A stretch of DNA of 64,000 bases from positions 326,113-390,112 of the forward strand of contig NZ_JAVHXT010000003.1 in NCBI RefSeq assembly GCF_031119335.1, written 5' to 3'. The stretch comes from Pedobacter sp. (GTDB lineage Bacteria > Bacteroidota > Bacteroidia > Sphingobacteriales > Sphingobacteriaceae). A model generated the notes under the pieces. That model saw only the letters and a program-made list of their open reading frames with translations, ran no database searches and had not been told where the DNA came from. Positions 8,696 through 17,227 of this stretch are shown here, piece by piece (position 1 is the first letter of the stretch; each line of letters opens with the position of its first letter). Both the position numbers and the translations under genes were made by a program.

Positions 8696-10312
8696 TTACA
8701 TATATCGCTTAATCGCTTCCCACAAAATTGGATCGTAATTGTAAACATCTGGCCTAAATTGAACGGTACCACTATCATCCGCCCATGCGGTATAATAAGC
8801 AATGAACACACCAATGCTCTTACGTGGCGAGTACCAAGTTGGCTTTAACTTAAATGTGTTAAGCGTATCTGTTTTTTTAGCCAATTTCTTTTGAAAGATG
8901 GCATTTTTGGTGGTATCAATTGGCGGTAAATCTACATCCATACGTAAATTATCGTACTGATATTTATCTTTCACCATTAGCTCTGCAAACTTCAACGGCT
9001 GCTCTATACGTACACAACCGTGACTAATCGCTCTGTTCGCTAATTTAAAGCCATATTTATTGTTAGTGTCATGTAGGTAGATACTAGAACTGTTATCGAA
9101 AACAAACTTAAATTTGCCTAAAGCATTACCATCTCCAGAACCCTGTTTGAAGCTAAAGGGAAGCTTTTCTCTCGGATATCTATTCCAATTGATAGTATCT
9201 GGGTCGGCAACTAATTTACCCTTGTAGTAAACCCTAATGTTATTGTTAGAAAGGTAATACGGGTCTTTTCTTGCCATCCAATAAATCTCACTTTGGGCAA
9301 TGCTTACCGGAATATTCCAGATTGGGTTTACCTGTATAGCGTTAAAAATACTAAATAGCTGAGGTGTTTCGTGGTTTTTGGGCTTATCATCTAGCCTACC
9401 CGATTTCAAGAAAACTTTCATTTTCTCTGCGTAGGCAGCTTCACGTTTTCCCCCTACACAAACATTCATGTGCGCCAAAGTATCGTTCTGCTTAAACCAA
9501 GTCAATGTAAAGTCGGGAATGTTAACCACCACCAACTCTTCGGTTTCTTTAGGTAACCGCCAACGCATACGCTCCAAATTCATTTTAATGATGTTGATTG
9601 CAGCACCATCACCTCTACTCACACTGAAATTTGCTAGCGCTTGTTTTAGTTGTAGGTAAGATTTGGCAGTCGGCTGAACACTTTTCAAAGTAGCTACTAT
9701 GTTTTCTGTATGTAACACCGAGTCCATTTTTAAACTATCTGGACGTTTTACTGGGATGTAAAAACGGTTGAAAAAGTTGCGGGGATTGATACTGCCATAA
9801 GCCATGAAATTAGTATACTTATTCAGTACATAAGCCGTATTTAGCTCTAAGTCAGCAATCAAATTATAAACTTCATCAATGTTTTTAAACTGATTTTTGT
9901 TTAAGGTTTGTAACTGTTGTTCATAAGCCGCCACATTAAATATTTCCGGATTAAACCCATCAGCTTTGCTACCCGCAATATATGCTTTAAGCGTATCTAA
10001 TTGCCCATTAACATAAAACTTGGTGATTAGTTTTGGCAGGTATTCGTTTTTTTCATAAAAAGCGGTAATTAACTTCGGGTTTAGAAATCCTTTACGTTGT
10101 TCCTCTAGTTTAGCTTTAAAAATGGGCAAATAAACAGCGGTGTCGAATTTATTGTACAGCTTGTTATTAAAGTGCTCGGAAAGTACCACGGCGATTTCAG
10201 GTTTCTCTTTAAACCAGTTACAAGCACTAAATGTGGCACATATTAAAATAATTAGTAGCGTTTTTCTCAATTTTGGGTAGATAAGATTAAACATTTTTGA
10301 TTGGAAACGCAT
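8696..10312 (-). CDS. L,D-transpeptidase (YkuD domain, YcbB-like) lipoprotein
   Basis: Cell-wall enzyme forming 3-3 cross-links or attaching proteins to peptidoglycan, in the envelope. Residues 1-31 are a lipoprotein signal with lipobox FSAC; ATG 10294 (MFNLIYPK) is an alternative start. The 538-residue protein has the layout of the large YcbB-type enzymes: an alpha-helical N-terminal region, a linker, then the YkuD catalytic domain with YLHDTNNKYGF and the active-site motif SHGCVRI, nucleophile Cys433. After the catalytic motif the chain continues about 100 residues, as in this subgroup. It is divergent from the his operon. A candidate -7 element (TAATTTTG) lies at 10391-10384 on the minus strand. 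Confidence 0.9.
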   Translation of the reverse strand: MRFQSKMFNLIYPKLRKTLLIILICATFSACNWFKEKPEIAVVLSEHFNNKLYNKFDTAVYLPIFKAKLEEQRKGFLNPKLITAFYEKNEYLPKLITKFYVNGQLDTLKAYIAGSKADGFNPEIFNVAAYEQQLQTLNKNQFKNIDEVYNLIADLELNTAYVLNKYTNFMAYGSINPRNFFNRFYIPVKRPDSLKMDSVLHTENIVATLKSVQPTAKSYLQLKQALANFSVSRGDGAAINIIKMNLERMRWRLPKETEELVVVNIPDFTLTWFKQNDTLAHMNVCVGGKREAAYAEKMKVFLKSGRLDDKPKNHETPQLFSIFNAIQVNPIWNIPVSIAQSEIYWMARKDPYYLSNNNIRVYYKGKLVADPDTINWNRYPREKLPFSFKQGSGDGNALGKFKFVFDNSSSIYLHDTNNKYGFKLANRAISHGCVRIEQPLKFAELMVKDKYQYDNLRMDVDLPPIDTTKNAIFQKKLAKKTDTLNTFKLKPTWYSPRKSIGVFIAYYTAWADDSGTVQFRPDVYNYDPILWEAIKRYM

Positions 10313-10338
10313 CTATTACAAATTAAATGCCATTAATT

Positions 10339-10370
10339 TTTGGATTGTATACTAAACTAGTATATATTTG
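10339..10370 (+). promoter_or_regulatory. Promoter of the his operon (-33 TTTG, N20, -7 TATATTTG)
   Basis: TTTG at 10339-10342 is followed after exactly 20 bases by TATATTTG at 10363-10370, matching the Bacteroidota sigma-A consensus TTTG-N19-21-TAnnTTTG in both boxes and spacing. Predicted transcription start is about 10375-10378, giving a leader of about 160 bases before hisG that contains the His-rich leader peptide. Confidence 0.75.
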
Positions 10371-10383
10371 CCATACCTTCCAT

Positions 10384-10391
10384 CAAAATTA
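10384..10391 (-). promoter_or_regulatory. Candidate -7 element for the L,D-transpeptidase gene
   Basis: On the minus strand it reads TAATTTTG (TAnnTTTG). Its predicted start, about 10377, nearly coincides with the opposite-strand his transcription start. No clear -33 box is seen. Confidence 0.35.
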
Positions 10392-10408
10392 AGGAAAAGA
10401 AATTTATA

Positions 10409-10468
10409 ATGAACCTGTTTTTAAACCATCATTTGCATCTACACCATCGCCATTGTGGCGATATGTAA
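10409..10468 (+). CDS. His operon leader peptide, 19 residues with six histidines
   Basis: Short ORF MNLFLNHHLHLHHRHCGDM ending in TAA, placed between the his promoter and hisG. Six of 19 codons are His, four of them within the seven codons from residue 7 to 13, a density that is very unlikely by chance at this spot. By analogy with hisL of enteric bacteria, ribosome stalling at these codons when charged tRNA-His is scarce would switch the downstream RNA fold. A 7-bp hairpin (ATCGCCA-TTG-TGGCGAT, 10446-10462) overlaps the last His codons, as expected for the pause/switch helix. The location and composition are seen; the mechanism is inferred. Confidence 0.8.
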   Translation: MNLFLNHHLHLHHRHCGDM

Positions 10469-10498
10469 TGTGATGTTCTGTACTTCAGAATGGTTTTT
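10446..10498 (+). promoter_or_regulatory. Candidate attenuator region of the his operon
   Basis: Alternative helices follow or overlap the leader peptide: a perfect 7-bp hairpin at 10446-10462; a weak hairpin TTCTG-TACTT-CAGAA (10476-10490) followed by TGGTTTTTAAA; and a possible long-range pairing of AAACCAT (10423-10429) with ATGGTTT (10490-10496). The terminator stem is short, so the exact switch is uncertain. Confidence 0.4.
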
Positions 10499-10535
10499 AA
10501 ATAGATTTATTTTTCTTATCCTATAATTTAACAAA

Positions 10536-11387
10536 GTGAAAACACTTAAAATAGCTATCCAGAAATCGGGTAGATTAAACGAAAAATCAGTAGAAATTCT
10601 TAAAAATTGTGGTCTTTCTTTCGAAAACTACAAAAGTTCCCTTATCTCAACTGTCACCAACTTTCCATTAGAAATTTTATTCCTTAGGGATGATGATATT
10701 CCAGAATACGTACAAGATGGTATCGCCGATTTGGGTATTGTTGGCGAAAACGTAATCGTAGAAACTGGCGCCAACGTATCTTACCTACAAAAATTAGGTT
10801 TTGGCAAATGCTCGTTGAAGATTGCTGTAAAGAATGATAGCGATATCGACACTGTGGCAAAACTAGATGGGAAAGTAATTGCCACTTCCTACCCTGTTAT
10901 CTTAGAAAAATACCTGAAAGCTAACCAAGTGAATGCGCAAATCAGAAATATTTCTGGTTCGGTAGAAATTGGTCCAGGTTTAGGCTTAAGTGATGCCATT
11001 TTCGATATCGTGTCTACTGGAGGTACTTTGAAGAATAATGGTCTAAAGCCTTTCACTAGCGTGATGAATTCGGAAGCTGTTTTGGTTTCTACCCCAGGCT
11101 TGGAATTTAATAATGAGGTGGTAGAAATTGTACAAAGAATACAATCGGTACTGAGAGCTAGAACCACCAAATACGTAGTGCTTAACGTTGAGAAAGAAAA
11201 CCTGAAAGCAGTAGTTGATTTGTTGCCTGGAGTAAAAAGTCCGACCGTAGTTCCGTTGTTCGAAGAAGATTGGGTTGCCGTTCATTCGGTTATAGAAGAG
11301 CAAGATTTCTGGGTAAAAATCAATAGCCTAAAAGCAGCGGGTGCACAAGGAATTGTAGTGATGCCAATTGAGAAAATCATTACTTAG
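10536..11387 (+). CDS. hisG: ATP phosphoribosyltransferase, long form
   Basis: First step of histidine synthesis: ATP plus PRPP to phosphoribosyl-ATP. At 283 residues it is the long, homohexameric form with a C-terminal ACT-like regulatory domain (LVVNVEKENL-type start around 205, ending GIVVMPIEKII), so it should be inhibited by histidine without HisZ. Core marks: IAIQKSGRLNEKS at the start, LFLRDDDIPEYVQDGIADLGIVGEN and the PRPP loop region ISGSVEIGPGLGLSDAIFDIVSTGGTLKNNGL. Translation appears to start at GTG 10536. First gene of the his operon, downstream of the leader peptide. Confidence 0.95.
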   Translation: MKTLKIAIQKSGRLNEKSVEILKNCGLSFENYKSSLISTVTNFPLEILFLRDDDIPEYVQDGIADLGIVGENVIVETGANVSYLQKLGFGKCSLKIAVKNDSDIDTVAKLDGKVIATSYPVILEKYLKANQVNAQIRNISGSVEIGPGLGLSDAIFDIVSTGGTLKNNGLKPFTSVMNSEAVLVSTPGLEFNNEVVEIVQRIQSVLRARTTKYVVLNVEKENLKAVVDLLPGVKSPTVVPLFEEDWVAVHSVIEEQDFWVKINSLKAAGAQGIVVMPIEKIIT

Positions 11388-11400
11388 TCGAATAGTTTGG

Positions 11401-11464
11401 AACCACATAGAGACATAGAAAGCAATCGATTAATTTTTGAAAAAACTATGTTACTATGTGTTAA
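11401..11464. repeat. Imperfect inverted repeat between hisG and hisD
   Basis: ACCACATAGAGACATAG on the left is echoed in reverse complement by CTATGTTACTATGTGTT on the right, with an AT-rich loop. A similarly built but different pair lies at 50,981-51,037. It is transcribed within the his operon and may form a stem in the mRNA. Confidence 0.5.
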
Positions 11465-11536
11465 AAACATGAGCTAAACATACCAAAAACTTTAATTTTT
11501 ACTATTAACTATTAGTTAATTTAAAATTTTAAAACA

Positions 11537-12832
11537 TTGAAAATCTATAACTTTAAAGATTTAACTAAACAACAAGTAAAAGAACTGTGTTCACGTAGCA
11601 TTTCTGACGATAATTTAGTTAAATCTAGGACAGAAGAAATCATCAACAACGTAAAAAGCAATGGCGACAATGCCCTGCTGAGTTACGCACAACAGTTCGA
11701 CAACATTGAACTTTCTTCGCTTTTCATTGGCAAGGAAGAACTGACCGAACTTACAAGACAAATCCCTTCGGAAGTAAAAACTGCTATCGATACAGCTTAC
11801 CAAAATATCTATACTTTTCATTCCGCTCAACTAAAGCAAGAAGATAAAGTAGAAACTATGCCGGACGTAGTTTGCTGGCGTGAAAACAGGGGGATAGAAA
11901 GCGTTGGCTTATACATCCCTGGCGGTACAGCTGTACTACCTAGCACGTTTTTAATGCTAGGCATACCGGCGAAGATTGCAGGCTGTAAAGAAATCGTAGT
12001 TTGCTCGCCCCCACAAAGTGATGGCAAAGTGAATTGCTACATTGCCTATGTAGCTACATTGCTAAACATTGAAAAGGTATATTTGGTTGGCGGCGCACAA
12101 GCAGTAGCGGCAATGGCTTACGGAACCGAAACCGTTCCTCAAGTATATAAGATTTTTGGTCCAGGCAACCGATACGTAACCGAAGCTAAAAAGCAAGTTC
12201 AAAATAGCGTTGCTATCGACATGCCTGCCGGCCCATCAGAGGTTTTAGTGCTCGCAGACGAGACTGCCATTCCGTCATACGTAGCCGCAGACCTACTTGC
12301 ACAAGCAGAACATGGAACTGATAGTCAGTCGATTTTAGCAGTCACCTCAAATAAAATTGCAGGTGAAGTAATTTTAGAAATCGAGAAGCAACTTGCAGAT
12401 TTACCTAGAAAAGATATCGCAGCAGCAGCCATCGAGAACTCGTACATTATGTTAGTAGATGACCTTGAACAAGGTATGGAATTCAGCAATGTTTACGCTC
12501 CTGAGCATTTGATTTTAGCAACTGAAAAATATGAGCAACTCATTCCATTGATTATCAATGCAGGCTCTGTATTTTTAGGTAACCTAACGCCGGAAAGCGC
12601 AGGCGATTATGCTTCTGGAACTAACCATACTTTGCCTACAAGTGCTTTTGCAAAAGCTTATTCGGGTGTTTCAGTTGATACTTTCATCAAGAAAATCACT
12701 TTCCAACATCTGGATGCCAGTGGCTTAAAAAATATAGGAAACACTGTAGAAGTATTAGCACAAGCTGAAGGTTTGCAAGCACATAAAAATGCAGTAACGA
12801 TTAGATTAAAGGGATTAGGAGTTAGGGATTAG
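11537..12832 (+). CDS. hisD: Histidinol dehydrogenase
   Basis: Last two steps of histidine synthesis: histidinol to histidine, with two NAD+ and Zn. 431 residues, standard length. Visible marks: GLYIPGGTAVLPST, QAVAAMAYGTETVPQVYKIFGPGNRYVTEAKK (NAD-binding/signature), AEHG (Zn-ligand Gln-His region), the catalytic pair Glu323-His324 in YAPEHL, and GTNHTLPTSAFAKAYSGVSV. The start is TTG at 11537 (MKIYNFKDL); no better ATG exists in frame before the conserved part. Second gene of the his operon, separated from hisG by a 149-base gap carrying an inverted repeat. Confidence 0.95.
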   Translation: MKIYNFKDLTKQQVKELCSRSISDDNLVKSRTEEIINNVKSNGDNALLSYAQQFDNIELSSLFIGKEELTELTRQIPSEVKTAIDTAYQNIYTFHSAQLKQEDKVETMPDVVCWRENRGIESVGLYIPGGTAVLPSTFLMLGIPAKIAGCKEIVVCSPPQSDGKVNCYIAYVATLLNIEKVYLVGGAQAVAAMAYGTETVPQVYKIFGPGNRYVTEAKKQVQNSVAIDMPAGPSEVLVLADETAIPSYVAADLLAQAEHGTDSQSILAVTSNKIAGEVILEIEKQLADLPRKDIAAAAIENSYIMLVDDLEQGMEFSNVYAPEHLILATEKYEQLIPLIINAGSVFLGNLTPESAGDYASGTNHTLPTSAFAKAYSGVSVDTFIKKITFQHLDASGLKNIGNTVEVLAQAEGLQAHKNAVTIRLKGLGVRD

Positions 12833-12879
12833 TCAGAAAAGACTAAACAACCAAAAAACAAAACATCGAAACAACCAAA

Positions 12880-13920
12880 ATGGACGTAAGAGACTTACAA
12901 CGAGAAAATATAAAAAACCTTAGCCCCTACTCTACAGCTAGGGACGAATTTAAAGGTCAGGCAAGTGTTTATTTAGACGCCAACGAGAACAGTTTTGGTT
13001 CACCACTGCCTGCAGATTATAACCGCTACCCAGACCCTTTACAATTAGATTTGAAAGATGCAATCAGCAAAATTAAGGGCGTGCCGATTGAAAACACTTT
13101 TTTAGGCAATGGTAGCGACGAAGCGATTGATTTACTTTATAGGGCTTTCTGTAACCCAGGCAAGGATAATGTGATTATTCTTCCGCCAACTTACGGCATG
13201 TACGAAGTGTCCGCAAATATCAACGATGTGGAAGTACGTAAAGTGAACCTAACACCAGATTTTCAATTGGATTTGGAAAAAATTGCAGAGACGATTGATG
13301 CCAACACCAAGATGATTTTCATTTGCTCGCCAAACAACCCTACAGGAAATTCTTTGAATAGAACGGACATAGAGACGATTTTAGCCAACTTCAAGGGATT
13401 GGTAGTGATTGATGAGGCTTATATCAATTTTGCAAAGCAGAAGACTTTTATTCAAGAATTAACGGAGTACGGGAATTTGGTGGTATTGCAAACTTTCTCT
13501 AAAGCTTGGGGATTGGCCGCTTTACGTTTGGGAATGGCATTCTCATCAACCCACGTGATTGATATCTTGAACAAAGTAAAACCGCCTTACAACATCAATC
13601 AGGCTACGCAAGACTTGGCTTTAGTGGCGTTAGAAAACATCCAACAGGTAAATGATTGGATTAAATTAACTGTAAGCGAAAGAGATAGATTGGGCAATGC
13701 TTTGAGCAGACTGGAGAAAGTAAAAAAGGTCTATCCTTCTGATGCCAACTTCATCTTAGCTCAAATTGATGATGCACACCAAATCTACCATCAGCTTGTT
13801 GAACAAGGAATAATCGTAAGAGACCGCTCTAAGGTAGTACTTTGTGACGATTGTTTACGTATTACCATTGGCACCGTAGAAGAAAACAATCAACTTTTAA
13901 CCGCTATAGAAAAACTTTAA
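12880..13920 (+). CDS. hisC: Histidinol-phosphate aminotransferase
   Basis: Transfers an amino group from glutamate to imidazole-acetol phosphate using PLP. 346 residues. Marks: [10 protein letters not shown] near residue 28, [11 protein letters not shown] cofactor loop, [19 protein letters not shown] and the Schiff-base Lys208 in [14 protein letters not shown], with the final CLRITIGT carrying the phosphate-binding Arg. Third gene of the operon. Its stop codon merges directly into the family I repeat that separates it from hisB. Confidence 0.95.
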   Translation: MDVRDLQRENIKNLSPYSTARDEFKGQASVYLDANENSFGSPLPADYNRYPDPLQLDLKDAISKIKGVPIENTFLGNGSDEAIDLLYRAFCNPGKDNVIILPPTYGMYEVSANINDVEVRKVNLTPDFQLDLEKIAETIDANTKMIFICSPNNPTGNSLNRTDIETILANFKGLVVIDEAYINFAKQKTFIQELTEYGNLVVLQTFSKAWGLAALRLGMAFSSTHVIDILNKVKPPYNINQATQDLALVALENIQQVNDWIKLTVSERDRLGNALSRLEKVKKVYPSDANFILAQIDDAHQIYHQLVEQGIIVRDRSKVVLCDDCLRITIGTVEENNQLLTAIEKL

Positions 13921-14017
13921 ACCCCAAACCCCTAAAGGGGATTAATACAAATTGCATAATGAACCACAATACAACAGATTTACCATCTTCCAATCCCCCT
14001 TTAGGGGGCAAGGGGGT
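13919..14017. repeat. Family I inverted-repeat element between hisC and hisB
   Basis: Left arm ACCCCAAACCCCTAAAGGGG (13921-13940) and right arm TCCCCCTTTAGGGGGCAAGG (13994-14013) are near reverse complements around a 50-base spacer. The element begins at the hisC stop codon and its last bases GGGGGTG supply the probable GTG start of hisB. Confidence 0.7.
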
Positions 14018-15146
14018 GAAAGTTTTATTCATCGATAGAGATGGAACCTTGAATATTGAACCAGATGACGAGCAGGTAGATAGTTTCGCAAAGCTGAAGT
14101 TTTACCCTCGAGCATTGTACTACCTTTCTAAGATTGCTACGGAGTTAGATTACAAATTAGTGATGGTAACCAATCAGGATGGTTTGGGCACAGCTTCACA
14201 CCCAGAAGAAAACTTTTGGCCTATACAAAACTTTATTGTAGACACTTATGCTAGTGAAGGTGTAGTATTTGATGAGATAGTAATCGACAAAACATTTGCC
14301 AAAGACAATGCGCCAACCCGTAAACCTGGCACTGCCCTACTCACCAAATATTTCTCAGAAGAGTACGATTTGAAGAACTCTTTCGTAATTGGTGATAGAT
14401 TAAACGACATTGTTTTGGCAAAAAATTTAGGCGCTAAAGGAATTTACATTCGCAATAACGATGTGTTAGGTTCAACGGAGAATTTAGACAAGTACGAAAC
14501 ATTAAGCGATATCATTGCTTTAGAAACCAAAAACTGGGAAGACATTTACACTTTCTTACGTGGTGGTGCTAGAACGGTTAAGCACGAACGCAATACCAAT
14601 GAAACAAAAATCAGCATTAAGCTGGATTTAGATGGTACGGGAAAAGCTAAAATTGAAACTGGTTTAAACTTTTTCGACCATATGCTAGACCAAATTGCTC
14701 GTCACGGCGGGATGGATTTGGATATTTTGACCAAAGGTGATTTACACATTGACGAACACCATACCATTGAAGATACCGGAATTGCTTTGGGCGAAGCTTT
14801 TGCAAAGGCTATCGGCAATAAATTGGGTATTGAGCGTTATGGTTTCTGCTTGCCAATGGACGATTGCTTGGCACAAGTGGCGATTGATTTTGGTGGTCGT
14901 GCTTGGATAGTTTGGGATGCTGAATTTAAACGTGAACGTGTGGGCGATGTGCCAACGGAAATGTTTTTCCACTTCTTTAAATCGTTTAGTGATGCGGCAA
15001 AGTGCAATTTGAACATTAAAGCTGAGGGAGAAAACGAACATCATAAAATTGAAGCGATTTTTAAGGCTTTCGCTAAGGCAATTAAAATGGCTGTTAAACG
15101 TGATGCAGAGAAAATGGTGTTACCAAGTACGAAGGGGGTTTTGTAA
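14016..15146 (+). CDS. hisB: Bifunctional histidinol-phosphatase / imidazoleglycerol-phosphate dehydratase
   Basis: Two activities in one chain. Residues 1 to about 165 are a HAD phosphatase ([10 protein letters not shown] with nucleophile and acid Asp, MVTNQDG, GDRLND). The rest is the IGP dehydratase with metal-binding motifs [24 protein letters not shown], and later a [18 protein letters not shown] segment. GTG 14016 gives 376 residues starting [10 protein letters not shown], which matches where the domain should begin. An ATG at 13959 would add a 19-residue extension encoded by repeat DNA (containing [10 protein letters not shown]). I prefer GTG, but the ATG is possible. Fourth gene of the his operon. 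Confidence 0.93.
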   Translation: MKVLFIDRDGTLNIEPDDEQVDSFAKLKFYPRALYYLSKIATELDYKLVMVTNQDGLGTASHPEENFWPIQNFIVDTYASEGVVFDEIVIDKTFAKDNAPTRKPGTALLTKYFSEEYDLKNSFVIGDRLNDIVLAKNLGAKGIYIRNNDVLGSTENLDKYETLSDIIALETKNWEDIYTFLRGGARTVKHERNTNETKISIKLDLDGTGKAKIETGLNFFDHMLDQIARHGGMDLDILTKGDLHIDEHHTIEDTGIALGEAFAKAIGNKLGIERYGFCLPMDDCLAQVAIDFGGRAWIVWDAEFKRERVGDVPTEMFFHFFKSFSDAAKCNLNIKAEGENEHHKIEAIFKAFAKAIKMAVKRDAEKMVLPSTKGVL

Positions 15147-15531
15147 TTTACCAAGTACGATTTTAGAGTTACGATTGACTAGTAGCGCAACCTTTGCCAA
15201 GTACTTTTCTCTCCTCTTTGAGGAGAGATGCCGAAGGCAGAGAGGAGAACAACTAACATGATAGATTGCTTCGTCGTTCCCCCTCGCAATGACGGATTGA
15301 TGAAAGGCAATACGAAGGGCGGAACAGAAGTTAATTAAACCCGATAGTAGCGATACGTAGGGGTAAACCTATGTGTTTACCCGAAGTAAAGCGGATAGCG
15401 GGGCTACAGCACCTATAAACACTAACAATGTTTTCATCTATATAAATTTATTTTCAGCGGTGATGAAGCTACCATGATTTCATCATTCAAATTAAAGATT
15501 TTGTAAATCATGGTGGTTTCTAAAGAAAAAA
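15147..15531. repeat. Repeat-filled gap between hisB and hisH
   Basis: No gene is seen in these 385 bases. Four pieces are stacked: a TTTACCAAGTACGATTTTAG motif at the start; a strong hairpin TCTCTCCTCTTTGAGGAGAG (15209-15228); a family A unit (15262-15296, AGATTGCTTCGTCG...CGCAATGACGGA); and a family C unit (15332-15412) in which the central hairpin is GGGTAAACCTATGTGTTTACCC. All would lie in the his mRNA. Confidence 0.6.
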
Positions 15532-16152
15532 ATGAACGAAAACACAAAAAACAATAGTATCGGAATTATCAACTACGGTGCGGGCAATATTTTCTCACTA
15601 ACCGCAGCTTTGGAAAGACAGCACATTCCCTATGCAATGGTAAATACCGAAGCTGACTTGGAAAAACATAGCCACATCATCATTCCAGGGGTTGGACATG
15701 CAGGTGCGGCGATGGAAAAACTACAGCAAACGGGTTTAGTAGCGGCTATTAAATCATTAAAGAAACCCGTTTTGGGTATTTGTGTTGGTATGCAGCTTTT
15801 AACAGCTCATTCTGAGGAAGGTGATGCAGATTTACTAAACATTGCTCCCGTAAAAACTAAACTATTCGACAAAACGCTAGGCATCAAGATACCACACATG
15901 GGATGGAACAATGTAAATTTTGCAAACAATCCGCTGTTTATCAATGTTAAACCTCTTGCACAATTTTATTTTGTTCATTCTTATTTTATTGAATATAACC
16001 CTATTTTTGACATCGCATCGGTAACCTATGGCAACAAGTTTTCGGCAGCAATACAGAAAGATAATTTCTTCGGTGTTCAGTTCCACCCAGAGAAGTCTGG
16101 CGAAGCCGGAGAACAACTTTTAAAGAACTTTTATAATTTGAGAATCAGCTGA
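15532..16152 (+). CDS. hisH: Imidazole glycerol phosphate synthase, glutaminase subunit
   Basis: Class I glutamine amidotransferase that feeds ammonia to HisF. 206 residues. Marks: IGIINYGAGNIFSL at the start, the oxyanion strand HIIIPGVGHAGAAM, nucleophile Cys84 in GICVGMQLL, and the catalytic pair His185/Glu187 in FHPEKSGE. The fifth his gene, after the largest repeat-filled gap of the operon (385 bases), which might weaken coupling with upstream genes or hold an internal promoter; I see no exact promoter consensus there. Confidence 0.95.
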   Translation: MNENTKNNSIGIINYGAGNIFSLTAALERQHIPYAMVNTEADLEKHSHIIIPGVGHAGAAMEKLQQTGLVAAIKSLKKPVLGICVGMQLLTAHSEEGDADLLNIAPVKTKLFDKTLGIKIPHMGWNNVNFANNPLFINVKPLAQFYFVHSYFIEYNPIFDIASVTYGNKFSAAIQKDNFFGVQFHPEKSGEAGEQLLKNFYNLRIS

Positions 16153-16224
16153 TGTGATGATTAGCTAATTGTAGCACAACCACAAACCTTTTAACTTTTT
16201 ACTTTAAACTTTTAACTCAAATAA

Positions 16225-16974
16225 ATGTACATTATTCCAGCAATTGATATTTTAGACGGCAAGGTAGTTCGTTTACGTGAAGGCGATTACAATCAGAAAA
16301 CTGAATACAATGTGTCTATCGAAGACATGATTGAACAATACCGTTCTAATGGTACAGATTTTATCCATATCATAGATTTAAATGGTGCCAAAGGCGATTT
16401 CAGCAACCAAAAAGCATTGTTCGATATCATCAAAAAAACAGATATGAAGGTGCAGTATGGTGGCGGCATCCGTACCATTGAGCAAGTTACGAATTTGCTT
16501 GATGCTGGTATTCACCGTGTGATTGTGGGTACTCAAGCGATTAGCAACCCTGATTTCTTACCTCAACTGAGTGAAGCTTTTGCTAAAAAAGATGATTATG
16601 CCAACCGTATTGTTATCGCTATTGATGTATTGGACGAAGTGATTAAATACTCGGGATGGATGGAAAGTTCGCCAATTAAACTGATGGACTACGTGGATAA
16701 ATGCTTGGCTTTAGGCTTCTTCCGTTTCTTATGTACAGATATTAATAAGGATGGAAAACTGGGCGGTGCCGCTGTAGATTTATATAAAAAATTGCTAGAC
16801 CACTCCCCTATGATTAAGTTAATCGCATCTGGCGGTGTAAGTTCTATGGCTGATGTTGAAGAATTAGCACAATTGCCAATTAGAAGCGTAGTAGTTGGTA
16901 AAGCTATTTACGAAAACCGTATTTCTATTGAAGAAGTAAAGGATTGGAATTTACAACAGTTGAGTTCTATTTAA
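16225..16974 (+). CDS. hisA: Phosphoribosyl-formimino-AICAR ribotide isomerase
   Basis: Amadori isomerase converting ProFAR to PRFAR; a (beta/alpha)8 barrel of 249 residues, normal length. Marks: catalytic Asp8 in IIPAIDILDGKVVRLREGDY, QYGGGIRTIEQV phosphate loop, VIAIDVLDE with the second catalytic Asp, and IASGGVSSM followed by VVVGKAIYE for the second phosphate site. It is distinguished from HisF by IPAIDI rather than IPCLDV. The next ORF starts only five bases after its stop. Confidence 0.95.
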   Translation: MYIIPAIDILDGKVVRLREGDYNQKTEYNVSIEDMIEQYRSNGTDFIHIIDLNGAKGDFSNQKALFDIIKKTDMKVQYGGGIRTIEQVTNLLDAGIHRVIVGTQAISNPDFLPQLSEAFAKKDDYANRIVIAIDVLDEVIKYSGWMESSPIKLMDYVDKCLALGFFRFLCTDINKDGKLGGAAVDLYKKLLDHSPMIKLIASGGVSSMADVEELAQLPIRSVVVGKAIYENRISIEEVKDWNLQQLSSI

Positions 16975-16979
16975 CCTAG

Positions 16980-17183
16980 ATGAACAAAAAAATTTTCCTT
17001 TTTTCAGGAGCTATACTTTTATTATTAGGTGTATCAATGTTAGTATTTCTAGCTGCTACATTTAGTTATTTAGGAGATAATTGGGAGATTTTAAGTAAAA
17101 TAGGAGAATACTGTATCGCCTTGTTTATCCCAACGTTTTTAATTGGCATCATTTTATTAATTATTGGAATAGTAAAGAATTAA
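16980..17183 (+). CDS. Small two-helix membrane protein of unknown function inside the his operon
   Basis: 67 residues, mostly two predicted transmembrane helices (residues 4-29 and 46-64) joined by a short loop with LGDNWEILSKIGEY. It starts five bases after hisA and on the same strand, so it should be translated from the his mRNA. No histidine-pathway function is known for such a protein and I recognise no family. Base use is more AT-rich than the flanking his genes, in keeping with a late insertion or simply with membrane residues. It is probably a real gene, given a clean start and membrane topology. Confidence 0.6.
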   Translation: MNKKIFLFSGAILLLLGVSMLVFLAATFSYLGDNWEILSKIGEYCIALFIPTFLIGIILLIIGIVKN

Positions 17184-17186
17184 AAT

Positions 17187-17216
17187 CGTCATTGAGAGGC
17201 ACGAAGCAATGACGAA
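17187..17216. repeat. Family A palindromic repeat before hisF
   Basis: CGTCATTGAGAGGCACGAAG then CAATGACGAA: a short A-type unit (CGTCATTG...CAATGACG inverted ends) 11 bases before the hisF ATG. Confidence 0.6.
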
Positions 17217-17227
17217 ACCAAACAAAT

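Noticed and set aside
13851..14015. Extension of the hisB frame into hisC
   Set aside because: The stretch is the hisC end in another frame and then repeat DNA; the domain begins at [10 protein letters not shown].
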